8,053 nt of DNA from an uncultured Mucilaginibacter sp. GTDB lineage: Bacteria; Bacteroidota; Bacteroidia; Sphingobacteriales; Sphingobacteriaceae. The notes under the pieces were generated by a model. That model had not been told where the DNA came from and searched no databases. It was given only the letters and a program-made list of their open reading frames with translations. Both the position numbers and the translations under genes were made by a program. The DNA lies in assembly GCA_903885865.1 (NCBI GenBank), contig CAISKH010000454.1, positions 1 to 8,053 on the forward strand, written 5' to 3'. Positions 1 through 5,669 of this stretch are shown here, piece by piece. Each line of letters starts with the position of its first letter. The stretch's first letter is position 1.

Positions 1-11
1 CCAAAAATACA

Positions 12-42
12 AAAGGCTTACCACTTTATGTGTTAAGCCTTT
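12..42 (-). terminator. Rho-independent terminator closing the sigma-factor cassette
   Basis: A 9-bp perfect inverted repeat, AAAGGCTTA at 12-20 and TAAGCCTTT at 34-42, encloses a 13-nt loop in which CAC/GTG can pair further. Read on the minus strand, the hairpin starts 25 nt after the stop codon of the periplasmic protein gene and is followed by a T-rich tail (TGTATTTTT, positions 11-3). This is the classical intrinsic terminator layout. The plus-strand side is less T-rich (ATTCGTTAA), so it is probably mainly a minus-strand terminator, though it might also act on a plus-strand gene outside the window. Confidence 0.8.
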
Positions 43-67
43 ATTCGTTAAATGAAATATCTTTTGC

Positions 68-574
68 TTACGGCTGCTCGTGTAACTTTCTTATCAATTC
101 ATCATTAAACTCATGTTCACTTTTAAGTAATTCGCTTACCTTTTCGGGAGGCAATATTTTCAAAAACTCCTCATTATAATGTTTATTGATATTTACTATC
201 TGGCTTTGATAATCAAGGTCTTTCCTTATTTGTTCAGATCCGTTAGCCTGCGCGTCAGAATTATTGAGGCGTTTTAATCTTCTAATCTCAAAAAGCTCGT
301 TTTGATATTGCCTGTACATTGGCCAAAATTTTTCGCCCTGTTCGGGGGTAAGGTTAAGCTGCCTGCCAATAAAGTTTTCTTTAACAACCTGTACTTTTCT
401 GACACCCGGATTTTGCTCACGACTATTATTGAAGTTTTGCTGGCGATTGGAAAAGTTTTCCTGCCTGTTGTTTAAACGGGGTTGCATAACCCGTACACGG
501 CGCTGTGCAAAAGCAGTGCAGCAAATACAGGTTATAATTAATACAACAAAAATATGTTTACCCAACTTATTCAT
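68..574 (-). CDS. Spy/CpxP-like periplasmic LTxxQ protein, probable sensor partner of the adjacent ECF sigma factor
   Basis: Predicted 168-residue secreted protein. Residues 1-23 form a signal peptide (MNKLGK, a hydrophobic core, then AFA-Q, with cleavage likely after A23). Residues 24-60 are rich in Asn, Gln and Arg and contain the repeated pattern NRQENF / NRQQNF. The rest looks all-helical, with an LTPEQ motif at 75-79, a long charged helix to about 103, and a second degenerate motif LPPEK at 141-145. LTxxQ pairs are the hallmark of the Spy/CpxP/ZraP/CnrX fold, and in Bacteroidota such proteins often sit beside ECF sigma factors as putative sensors. The ATG at 574 is chosen over an upstream TTG at 580 because it opens a standard signal peptide; it lies 6 nt after the stop of the membrane-protein gene, so the genes are co-transcribed. 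There is no His/Met-rich metal site, so metal sensing is not supported. A plain periplasmic chaperone is the alternative. Confidence 0.72.
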   Translation of the reverse strand: MNKLGKHIFVVLIITCICCTAFAQRRVRVMQPRLNNRQENFSNRQQNFNNSREQNPGVRKVQVVKENFIGRQLNLTPEQGEKFWPMYRQYQNELFEIRRLKRLNNSDAQANGSEQIRKDLDYQSQIVNINKHYNEEFLKILPPEKVSELLKSEHEFNDELIRKLHEQP

Positions 575-580
575 TGCCAA

Positions 581-1318
581 TTAATTATTGTTATCTGAAT
601 AATCTTGTAAAGCGGCCTTCAAACCGGCATCATTAACCGAAAGTCCCTCGGCTGCAACGGTATGTTGCGCGTCATTGCCATCAATAGTTTGTTGCACGTA
701 ACTTTGAATATCATCTGCCGAAACAGTTGATAGTTGTTGATGTAAAAAAGAACGTTTATGTATGGCGTCAGCAGATTCAAACTGGCTTAAAAAAATACCG
801 CCACCTATCATTAAAACAAAACAGGCAGCCGTGGCATATTTAAAAACGTTCGAGGTGATCATTCGTATCACCGCGCCTTTGCGTTTTACGTTGTCATGGT
901 TAACAGTTTTGTTTAATATGTTTTTGTTTAAACTGTTAAAATAATCCTGCGGAACTGTAAAAGTATCTTCTGCTTTATTTATTGCTTGTTCAACAAGCAA
1001 GCGGCTCTTTATATTGTTATTCAGTTCGTCAAAATAATTTTCAGGAACAGTAAAGCCAGTTTTATCCTGATCTAAAATAGCCTCAACCGCAACGCGGCTC
1101 TGTATATTATTGCTTAGTTCCTCAAAATAATTTTCGGGAACAGTAAAGCAATCCAATGGTATTGTATTTTTTAATTCATCCAGTTTAATAGCCGACATAA
1201 CGCGCTGATCCAACTCCTCAAAATAGCCAACAGGCACTGTAAACGGGTTATTAGGGTTAACCTGTTTAAGCGACGCGTATTCGTCAAGCCATTCTTTATT
1301 TTCCATATCGTTAATCAT
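581..1318 (-). CDS. Single-pass membrane protein with four FTVPxxYF repeats, probable anti-sigma factor
   Basis: A 245-residue protein lying 50 nt downstream of the sigma-factor gene and 6 nt upstream of the sensor gene. Its N-terminal half holds four copies of FTVPxxYFxxL beginning at F26, F58, F89 and F120 (spacing 32, 31, 31), each followed by a short amphipathic stretch. A basic segment (KRKGAVIR, about 145-152) precedes one hydrophobic helix at about 159-178. By the positive-inside rule the repeats face the cytoplasm and the C-terminal 65 or so residues face the periplasm. This topology and gene order are those of anti-sigma factors (RseA, CnrY type), with the repeats able to contact sigma and the tail able to contact the sensor. 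No ZAS zinc motif (HxxxCxxC) or FecR domain is visible, so the anti-sigma role is inferred from context and topology. The ATG at 1318 is used; an in-frame ATG at 1306 (MENKEW) is an equally acceptable start. Confidence 0.7.
   Translation of the reverse strand: MINDMENKEWLDEYASLKQVNPNNPFTVPVGYFEELDQRVMSAIKLDELKNTIPLDCFTVPENYFEELSNNIQSRVAVEAILDQDKTGFTVPENYFDELNNNIKSRLLVEQAINKAEDTFTVPQDYFNSLNKNILNKTVNHDNVKRKGAVIRMITSNVFKYATAACFVLMIGGGIFLSQFESADAIHKRSFLHQQLSTVSADDIQSYVQQTIDGNDAQHTVAAEGLSVNDAGLKAALQDYSDNNN
908..1243 (-). repeat. Coding tandem repeat, four units of about 93 bp
   Basis: The DNA encoding the four FTVPxxYF units of the probable anti-sigma factor has a period of 93-96 bp. Units 2 and 3 are the closest: 1094-1149 and 1001-1056 match at 49 of 56 positions by hand count, exactly 93 bp apart, with 27 of 28 identical in the core that encodes the motif. 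Units 1 and 4 have diverged more in DNA but keep the protein motif. This points to one older set of duplications and one more recent duplication. Confidence 0.85.
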
Positions 1319-1368
1319 AATTACTTATAGATGAAATTTTGGTGAAAAGGTTTAACAGCTATTTTAAT

Positions 1369-1926
1369 TTAATCTTCTGCCAATAAAATCGTTTCAATTT
1401 TTTTAACCGCCAGGTGAAACGAAGCCTTTAACGCGCCAACGCTTGTACCCAGCACCTGCGACATTTCTTCATATTTCATATCATCATAATATTTCATGTT
1501 AAATACCAGCCGTTGTTTTTCTGGCAGGGTAAGTATGGCATTTTGCAGCTTTTTTTGAGCAGCGTCGCCATTAAAATAGCTGGAATCGGCCAGCGTATCA
1601 GCCAGCTCATAGGCCACATCATCTAATGAAACATTGTTTTTTTGTTTCTTTTTATTTAAAAAGGTAATGCACTCATTGCTGGCTATCCGATACATCCAGG
1701 TGTACAACTGCGAATCGTTGCGAAACCCGCCCAGGTTTTTCCAAACCTTTATAAACACGTCCTGCGATAAGTCGTCGGCATCGTCATGGTCAATAACCAT
1801 GCGGCGGATGTGCCAGTATATTTTTTGCTGATATTTATGCAATAACAGGTTAAAGGCCTCGTTCCGGGTCTTTTCATCCTGGAACTTACTTAATATTTCT
1901 TCATCTTCAACAACCTGTGCAGGCAT
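1369..1926 (-). CDS. RNA polymerase ECF-type sigma factor
   Basis: A 185-residue sigma-70 family protein of usual ECF length. Region 2 spans about residues 20-92: the core-binding segment contains DADDLSQDVFIKVW (49-62), and the -10 recognition and melting segment follows with TWMYRIASNECITFL (76-90). A variable linker (about 93-120) leads to region 4 (about 124-178), with LPEKQRLVFNMKYYDDMKYE (134-153) and a helix-turn-helix with the recognition helix around GTSVGALKASFHLAVKKI (160-177). There is no extra C-terminal domain. It directs RNA polymerase to its own promoter set and would be held inactive by the membrane protein encoded 50 nt downstream. It lies 100 nt after bcp on the same strand with no convincing terminator between, so it may have its own promoter, read-through from bcp, or both. 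The family call is firm; the regulon and inducing signal are not visible. Confidence 0.96.
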   Translation of the reverse strand: MPAQVVEDEEILSKFQDEKTRNEAFNLLLHKYQQKIYWHIRRMVIDHDDADDLSQDVFIKVWKNLGGFRNDSQLYTWMYRIASNECITFLNKKKQKNNVSLDDVAYELADTLADSSYFNGDAAQKKLQNAILTLPEKQRLVFNMKYYDDMKYEEMSQVLGTSVGALKASFHLAVKKIETILLAED

Positions 1927-1993
1927 ATATTAATATTTTTAATACTAATAGTAATTTATAGTTTTTGTTTTAATATATAAAGAACCATTGCTA

Positions 1994-2023
1994 CTAAAGT
2001 AATTATTATTTTGGTTATCGCAA
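1994..2023 (-). promoter_or_regulatory. Possible promoter for the sigma-factor cassette
   Basis: On the minus strand, TTG (2023-2021), 19 nt, then TACTTTAG (2001-1994) resembles the Bacteroidota housekeeping promoter (TTTG or TTG at -33, TAnnTTTG at -7) with one mismatch in the -7 element. It would start transcription around 1987, giving a leader of about 60 nt before the ATG at 1926. The -33 element abuts the end of bcp (stop at 2027-2029). The DNA is very AT-rich, so a chance match is possible. Confidence 0.3.
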
Positions 2024-2026
2024 TTA

Positions 2027-2485
2027 TTATAACAGGCTAAGTACCTGCTTCGACGCTTCCTGGGTATCAACCTTATTTATTATATTTTTAATAGCGCCGT
2101 CGGGGTTAATAATAAAAGTGGTGCGTATGGTCCCCATATACTTTTTGCCGTACATATTTTTTTCGCCCCATACGCCGTAGGTTTCAACTATATGGTGATC
2201 GGTATCGGCAATGAGCGGGAAGGGCAGGCTATACTTGGACTCGAATTTTTTATGGGACTTTTCATCATCAGTGCTAACTCCGATTACTTCAAACCCTTTG
2301 CCAATCAACGATTGGTAATTATCCCTGAAATCGCAAGCCTCAGCCGTGCAGCCGGGGGTATCGTCCTTTGGGTAAAAATACAGGATCACGGTTTTTCCTT
2401 TAAAATCCGCCAGGGAAACTGGTTTGCCATTTTGATCTTTCGCCGTAAAATCGGGGGCCTTATCGCCTTCTTTAAGTGTTGCCAT
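2027..2485 (-). CDS. bcp: Thioredoxin-dependent thiol peroxidase (Bcp/PrxQ-type peroxiredoxin)
   Basis: A 152-residue cytoplasmic peroxiredoxin that reduces hydrogen peroxide and organic hydroperoxides using thioredoxin as electron donor. The active-site stretch YPKDDTPGCTAEACDFRD (38-55) has the peroxidatic cysteine C46 within the P-x-x-x-T/S-x-x-C arrangement (P39, T43, C46), and a second cysteine C51 five residues on, the spacing of the resolving cysteine in atypical two-Cys Bcp/PrxQ enzymes. The conserved active-site arginine is R121 (GTIRTTFII). Length and the N-terminal GDKAPDF match the family. The start ATG overlaps the TAA stop of the M23 peptidase gene by one base (TAATG), so the two are co-transcribed and probably translationally coupled. 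No signal peptide is present. Confidence 0.96.
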   Translation of the reverse strand: MATLKEGDKAPDFTAKDQNGKPVSLADFKGKTVILYFYPKDDTPGCTAEACDFRDNYQSLIGKGFEVIGVSTDDEKSHKKFESKYSLPFPLIADTDHHIVETYGVWGEKNMYGKKYMGTIRTTFIINPDGAIKNIINKVDTQEASKQVLSLL

Positions 2486-4203
2486 TATCTGTAAAAGTCT
2501 GCTGTAAATTGTGAATTGTTATTTTTATAATCGCCAACCGTCAGTTCAAATATATGCTTACCCGGCGGCAGGTTCCCGTCAAAGGTATAACTTAGCACCT
2601 TAGTTTTAAAACCCCATTCCATTAAAACCCATTTGCCGTCAATTTTGCCGTTGTAGGTTTTAACGCCCGATAGCTTATCGCCGATCCTTAAAAATATGCC
2701 GCGCGCTTTTGCCATGTTACCCCCGTTTTGAATATTCAGAGGGACAATATAAGGCGCGATAGTATCCAGTTTAATATAATAATCGCCAAAAGCGTGCGAT
2801 TTGGCCCTAACATATCCATTTTCAAAATAACTGCTGTCGCAGGCGCCGGTGGTGCTTACAATAACAGCTTTATCCGCATATTTACCCAGATCAATATCGG
2901 GTTTTATCCAAAGGTCGTAATAATCATGTATTGGCGTAAAACGGTTATGGATACGGTGTATAACCGAATAAGCGCCGGGTAGTTTTTCAGATGATGCGGA
3001 ATACATAAAATCTACATCATCGTACAAATTGCCAGGCATAATGGTAACCTTAACCTTATCGTTGCTAAATTCATTTTGTTTATCGTAATGGAACAATGTG
3101 CCTTGCAGTTTAAATGGGGCAGGTGGATGTTCCGCCTGCTTTGACCGCACCTTAAGTGTTAGGGTTGATATATTGCCGGCTACATCTTTAACCACATATT
3201 CCACTTCATGCAGGCCGTCATCATCAAAATTAATTACACCCCTGTTAACGGATTGCGGGTAAAGCGATATTTTATTACCCGGTAGTATAAAACATTTTTG
3301 TATAAAACGGTTCGCAGTTAAATAAGTTGGGTAATCAATATAACCGTTTATGGCATGGGTTTGGTCGAAAGCGAAGCGCTCAATCGCAAAGGTGTACACA
3401 TTTTTTCCATCCAGTTTTAGTTCGATAGAGTACACACCGTTAGGGTTTGCTGAAGCACTGTTCCTGTCATTAGCAGCAATGCCAAAACCTATATCACCGC
3501 TCAACTCGATAGTGCGGGCTTGCGCCAGGTGGTATTTACCCGCCGCACCGGTTACGGTTAAAAACTGGTGTGGTGTTTTTTCGCTGAAGGGTTTGCCATC
3601 CAGGTGATAAATAGCTACCGCGCGTATGGCAGGCGGTACCCTGTCGCGAATGGTAACGCCAAAAAGTTGTGGGTTTATTGTTTCCTCGGTCTTGGTGTCC
3701 CTGATCTCAAAGTGCAGGTGAGGGCCCTCCACCGCGCCCGAACGCCCGGAGATAGCAATAACATCGTCTTTACAAACCTGTATTTGCCCGGGCGACAGCG
3801 TAAAATCAACCTCAAACAGCTGGTGCTGGTACTGGTAATCGCGCACTGTTTTAGCAATTTGCGGGCTGAACCGTTCATTGTGCATATAAACCGTAGTGAA
3901 ACCGTTGGGATGGGTAATATAAACTATGTTGCCGCCGCCTCCAAACTGCACGCGCAGCCGCGATATATAGCCATCGGCAGCGGCGTGTACCGGGTAACCG
4001 CTTTGCTGGTTTGTCCTGAAATCTAAACCGGCATGAAAATGCCCGGGCCTTAATTCGCCAAACCCTCCTGCCAAACTGGGCGGCAGATCAAGCGGGTAAC
4101 GGAAAAATTTTTTTGGATATTCCCGGCTTTGTATGGGTCGCTGGGCATAGGTAGTAAAATTGTATAATAGGATAAATAGAAGGAAAGCGAAGTTTTTTTT
4201 CAT
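2485..4203 (-). CDS. Secreted M23 (LytM-type) zinc metallopeptidase with a large C-terminal region
   Basis: A 572-residue exported protein. Residues 1-20 form a signal peptide (MKKN, hydrophobic core, TTYA-Q). The M23 domain at about 50-175 has the complete catalytic set: H57 and D61 in HAGLD, H108 in YMHN, and H162 and H164 in GPHLHFE. Established LytM chemistry assigns H57, D61 and H164 as zinc ligands and H162 as a catalytic histidine, so an active peptidoglycan endopeptidase is expected in the periplasm or outer envelope. Residues from about 200 to 572 are not assigned; stretches such as EVEYVVKDVAGNISTLTLKV and HIFELTVGDYKNN look like Ig-like beta domains. The frame can open further upstream at 4278, but that start lies within the upstream gene's terminator hairpin and would put 25 residues before the signal peptide, so the ATG at 4203 is preferred. 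It overlaps bcp by one base. Confidence 0.9.
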   Translation of the reverse strand: MKKNFAFLLFILLYNFTTYAQRPIQSREYPKKFFRYPLDLPPSLAGGFGELRPGHFHAGLDFRTNQQSGYPVHAAADGYISRLRVQFGGGGNIVYITHPNGFTTVYMHNERFSPQIAKTVRDYQYQHQLFEVDFTLSPGQIQVCKDDVIAISGRSGAVEGPHLHFEIRDTKTEETINPQLFGVTIRDRVPPAIRAVAIYHLDGKPFSEKTPHQFLTVTGAAGKYHLAQARTIELSGDIGFGIAANDRNSASANPNGVYSIELKLDGKNVYTFAIERFAFDQTHAINGYIDYPTYLTANRFIQKCFILPGNKISLYPQSVNRGVINFDDDGLHEVEYVVKDVAGNISTLTLKVRSKQAEHPPAPFKLQGTLFHYDKQNEFSNDKVKVTIMPGNLYDDVDFMYSASSEKLPGAYSVIHRIHNRFTPIHDYYDLWIKPDIDLGKYADKAVIVSTTGACDSSYFENGYVRAKSHAFGDYYIKLDTIAPYIVPLNIQNGGNMAKARGIFLRIGDKLSGVKTYNGKIDGKWVLMEWGFKTKVLSYTFDGNLPPGKHIFELTVGDYKNNNSQFTADFYR

Positions 4204-4255
4204 CCAGGGGTTAAATATATAAGAAGAAACAGATTTAAATAACCTTAGTTTTAAA

Positions 4256-4284
4256 ATAACGATGGGTTTTAAACTCATCGTTAT
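4256..4284 (-). terminator. Probable terminator after the FAH-family gene
   Basis: A 14-bp inverted repeat with one mismatch, ATAACGATGGGTTT (4256-4269) against AAACTCATCGTTAT (4271-4284). On the minus strand it starts 10 nt after the FAH-family stop codon and is followed by TTTAAAACTA (4255-4246). The U-tract is short and interrupted, so termination may be partial. The stem outside the loop is strong (ATAACGATG pairing with CATCGTTAT). Confidence 0.6.
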
Positions 4285-4294
4285 CTTGGAAAGA

Positions 4295-4906
4295 TCATTT
4301 CACATAAAAATCTAACAGTTTTTCATCTTCGAGGTAACCTTCCAGCCTGTCGCCGACATTTACTTTAGCAACGCCCTGCGGCGTGCCGGTAAATATCAGG
4401 TCGCCCTTTTTTAGGGTGAAGTATTTAGAAACAAACGCGATAATGTATTCAAACGAGAACAACAGGTTTTTTGTATTGCCCGCCTGCCTGGTTTGCCCAT
4501 TTACATCCAGATGAAAATTAAGGCCGTAAATATCGGCGAATTGCGATTTGGGCAAAAACGTACTTACAGGGGCCGAGTTATCAAAAGCTTTCGCCAGTTC
4601 CCACGGCAGGCCCTTTTCTTTATGACGCTGCTGAATATCGCGTGCTGTAAAATCAATACCTAACGCTATCTCGTCATAATACCCATCGGCAAATTTTTCG
4701 CTGATATGCTTACCCTCTTTACTGATCTTTAAAACCACTTCGATCTCATGATGCACGTCTTCCGAAAAATCGGGATGATAGAAGGGTTTGTTATCTTTTA
4801 ATAAAGCAGTATCAGGTTTGGTAAAAATTACGGGAACGGTGGGTACCGGATTATTCAGTTCTTTGGCATGTTCAGCATAATTGCGGCCAATGGCGATGAT
4901 CTTCAT
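4295..4906 (-). CDS. Fumarylacetoacetate hydrolase family protein (FAHD1/acylpyruvase-like)
   Basis: A 203-residue cytoplasmic enzyme corresponding to a single FAH catalytic domain. It opens with MKIIAIGRNYAEHAKEL, the usual start of short FAHD1-like proteins. The metal site is visible as HHEIE (E54 and E56 as ligands) and D85 in GIDFTARD (83-90). Other family signatures are KGLPWELAKAFDNSAPVS (98-115) and GDLIFTGTPQGV (168-179). Family members cleave C-C bonds in, or isomerise, 2-oxo acids (acylpyruvate hydrolysis, oxaloacetate decarboxylation, 2-hydroxyhepta-2,4-dienedioate isomerisation). Sequence alone does not fix the substrate, and no aromatic-degradation neighbours are present, so a housekeeping acylpyruvase or oxaloacetate role is more likely. 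It follows the T9SS-domain gene by 77 nt, a gap filled by an octamer repeat array, and is followed by a hairpin terminator. Confidence 0.93.
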   Translation of the reverse strand: MKIIAIGRNYAEHAKELNNPVPTVPVIFTKPDTALLKDNKPFYHPDFSEDVHHEIEVVLKISKEGKHISEKFADGYYDEIALGIDFTARDIQQRHKEKGLPWELAKAFDNSAPVSTFLPKSQFADIYGLNFHLDVNGQTRQAGNTKNLLFSFEYIIAFVSKYFTLKKGDLIFTGTPQGVAKVNVGDRLEGYLEDEKLLDFYVK

Positions 4907-4913
4907 GTGCGAA

Positions 4914-4979
4914 TTATTGAGTTATTGATTTGTAAAACTAAAAGGAATTCAATAATTCACCCCATCAATAATTCAGTAA
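4914..4979. repeat. Inverted array of 8-bp TTATTGAN units between two genes
   Basis: The 77-nt gap between the FAH gene and the T9SS-domain gene is mostly octamers. On the plus strand TTATTGAG and TTATTGAT lie back to back at 4914-4929. After an 18-nt spacer, the reverse-oriented units TTCAATAA, TTCACCCC (degenerate), ATCAATAA and TTCAGTAA run in strict 8-bp register from 4948 to 4979. The two arms can pair (AATTATTGA with TCAATAATT, 9 bp), so the transcript could form an AT-rich hairpin upstream of the FAH start codon. I do not recognise a named repeat family. Confidence 0.7.
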
Positions 4980-4983
4980 TTGA

Positions 4984-5475
4984 TTAAAGTACCGATATCC
5001 GCTTAATTACCGATTCTGTACCTGCAATAATGCGTATAAAATAAAACCCCCGGTTTAGCTTGCTGGGCAAAGGATAATTAAAAGTTTTTTCACCCGCTTC
5101 AACTCTACGCGAAAACATGGGTATAACGTCATTGCCCAATACGTCAACCAACTTTATGGTTACATTCGAGTTTCGCGATATTACATATTTTAAATTGATC
5201 TGATCGGTTATGGGGTTTGGATATACCTCAACATTGCTTAGTAATTTATCATCGGGCCCCGCTGGTATGCTAAGTTTCACGGTTGATTGAACACCGGCAT
5301 GGAAAGGCGGAAAGGTAAGGTTCAGAAGGCCTTTTTTTGGTTTTTTCTTCGTAGGGAAATAGTTGATGGTATCGTTTTGGGGTAATTGAACAGCTTGAGC
5401 AAGGGCACAATTCATGAATATCGCTATTGCAATTATTATTCCCCATGAATAAGTGTTGGTAAAATTTCTCCTCAT
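4984..5475 (-). CDS. Small secreted protein with a C-terminal type IX secretion (type A) sorting domain
   Basis: A 163-residue protein. An N-terminal signal peptide (about 1-26, ending ALA-Q) targets it to the Sec pathway. Residues from about 78 to the end match a type A T9SS C-terminal domain: VEVYPNPITDQINLKY (82-97, with the signature YPNP), KLVDVLGND, a loop with G-E-K, LNRGFYFIRI, and the final KRISVL. Such domains carry proteins across the outer membrane through the Por/T9SS machinery and are normally cleaved, with cargo anchored to or released from the surface. Here only about 50 residues lie between the signal peptide and the sorting domain, including a basic stretch KKKPKKG (43-49), and no domain is recognisable in them. 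The start ATG at 5475 lies 22 nt downstream of a -7 promoter match. It could be a minimal surface peptide or a remnant of a larger protein. Confidence 0.88.
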   Translation of the reverse strand: MRRNFTNTYSWGIIIAIAIFMNCALAQAVQLPQNDTINYFPTKKKPKKGLLNLTFPPFHAGVQSTVKLSIPAGPDDKLLSNVEVYPNPITDQINLKYVISRNSNVTIKLVDVLGNDVIPMFSRRVEAGEKTFNYPLPSKLNRGFYFIRIIAGTESVIKRISVL

Positions 5476-5497
5476 GCTTTAGTATTGGTAAGCTATG

Positions 5498-5525
5498 CAA
5501 AAATAAGAATAAACCATTCATCAAA
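5498..5525 (-). promoter_or_regulatory. Promoter of the T9SS-domain protein gene
   Basis: On the minus strand TATTTTTG (5505-5498) matches the Bacteroidota -7 consensus TAnnTTTG exactly. Upstream, TTTG (5525-5522) sits 16 nt away, and an alternative TTG (5530-5528) 22 nt away, so a -33 element is present although neither spacing is the ideal 19-21. Transcription would start near 5491, leaving a leader of about 15 nt before the ATG at 5475. Confidence 0.6.
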
Positions 5526-5604
5526 ACCAATTATGATGCTTTTATTACATTTTTTAACAAAATTTAACAAAGTCTTGTTTTCGGCTAATAAATTAATTTA
5601 CTTA

Positions 5605-5612
5605 TATGTTTG
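5605..5612 (+). promoter_or_regulatory. Probable -7 promoter element of kup
   Basis: TATGTTTG exactly matches TAnnTTTG. Transcription would begin around 5618-5620, giving a leader of about 50 nt before the preferred GTG start at 5670. The -33 element is weak: TTTTCG around 5578-5583 sits at a suitable distance but has no clean TTTG. The element includes the TTG (5610-5612) that would open the longest kup frame, which argues against that start. Confidence 0.55.
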
Positions 5613-5669
5613 CATAATTTTAAGCTGCAACCCGATTTTTTTAATATTTTTATCATTTTTAAAAGTAAA

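Noticed and set aside
68..574. Heavy-metal sensor function for the LTxxQ protein, by analogy with CnrX
   Set aside because: The mature protein has only three scattered histidines (H132, H154, H165) and one methionine in its helical domain, with no arrangement like a CnrX metal site, so only a general sensor or chaperone role is offered.
1943..1953. Odd-centred palindrome TACTAATAGTA in the leader of the sigma-factor gene, considered as an autoregulatory operator
   Set aside because: It is short and embedded in very AT-rich DNA where such palindromes occur often, and no second copy was seen.
2192..2494. A 100-codon plus-strand open frame opposite bcp
   Set aside because: It overlaps the bcp gene including the active-site codons and has no independent support.
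3568..4026. A 152-codon plus-strand open frame opposite the M23 peptidase gene
   Set aside because: It lies entirely within the strongly supported M23 gene, over its catalytic motifs, and its translation has no recognisable domain, signal peptide or promoter. It is a shadow frame.
5270..5530. An 86-codon minus-strand frame overlapping the T9SS-domain gene start
   Set aside because: It covers the promoter match and the signal-peptide codons of the well supported gene in another frame, and its product resembles nothing known.
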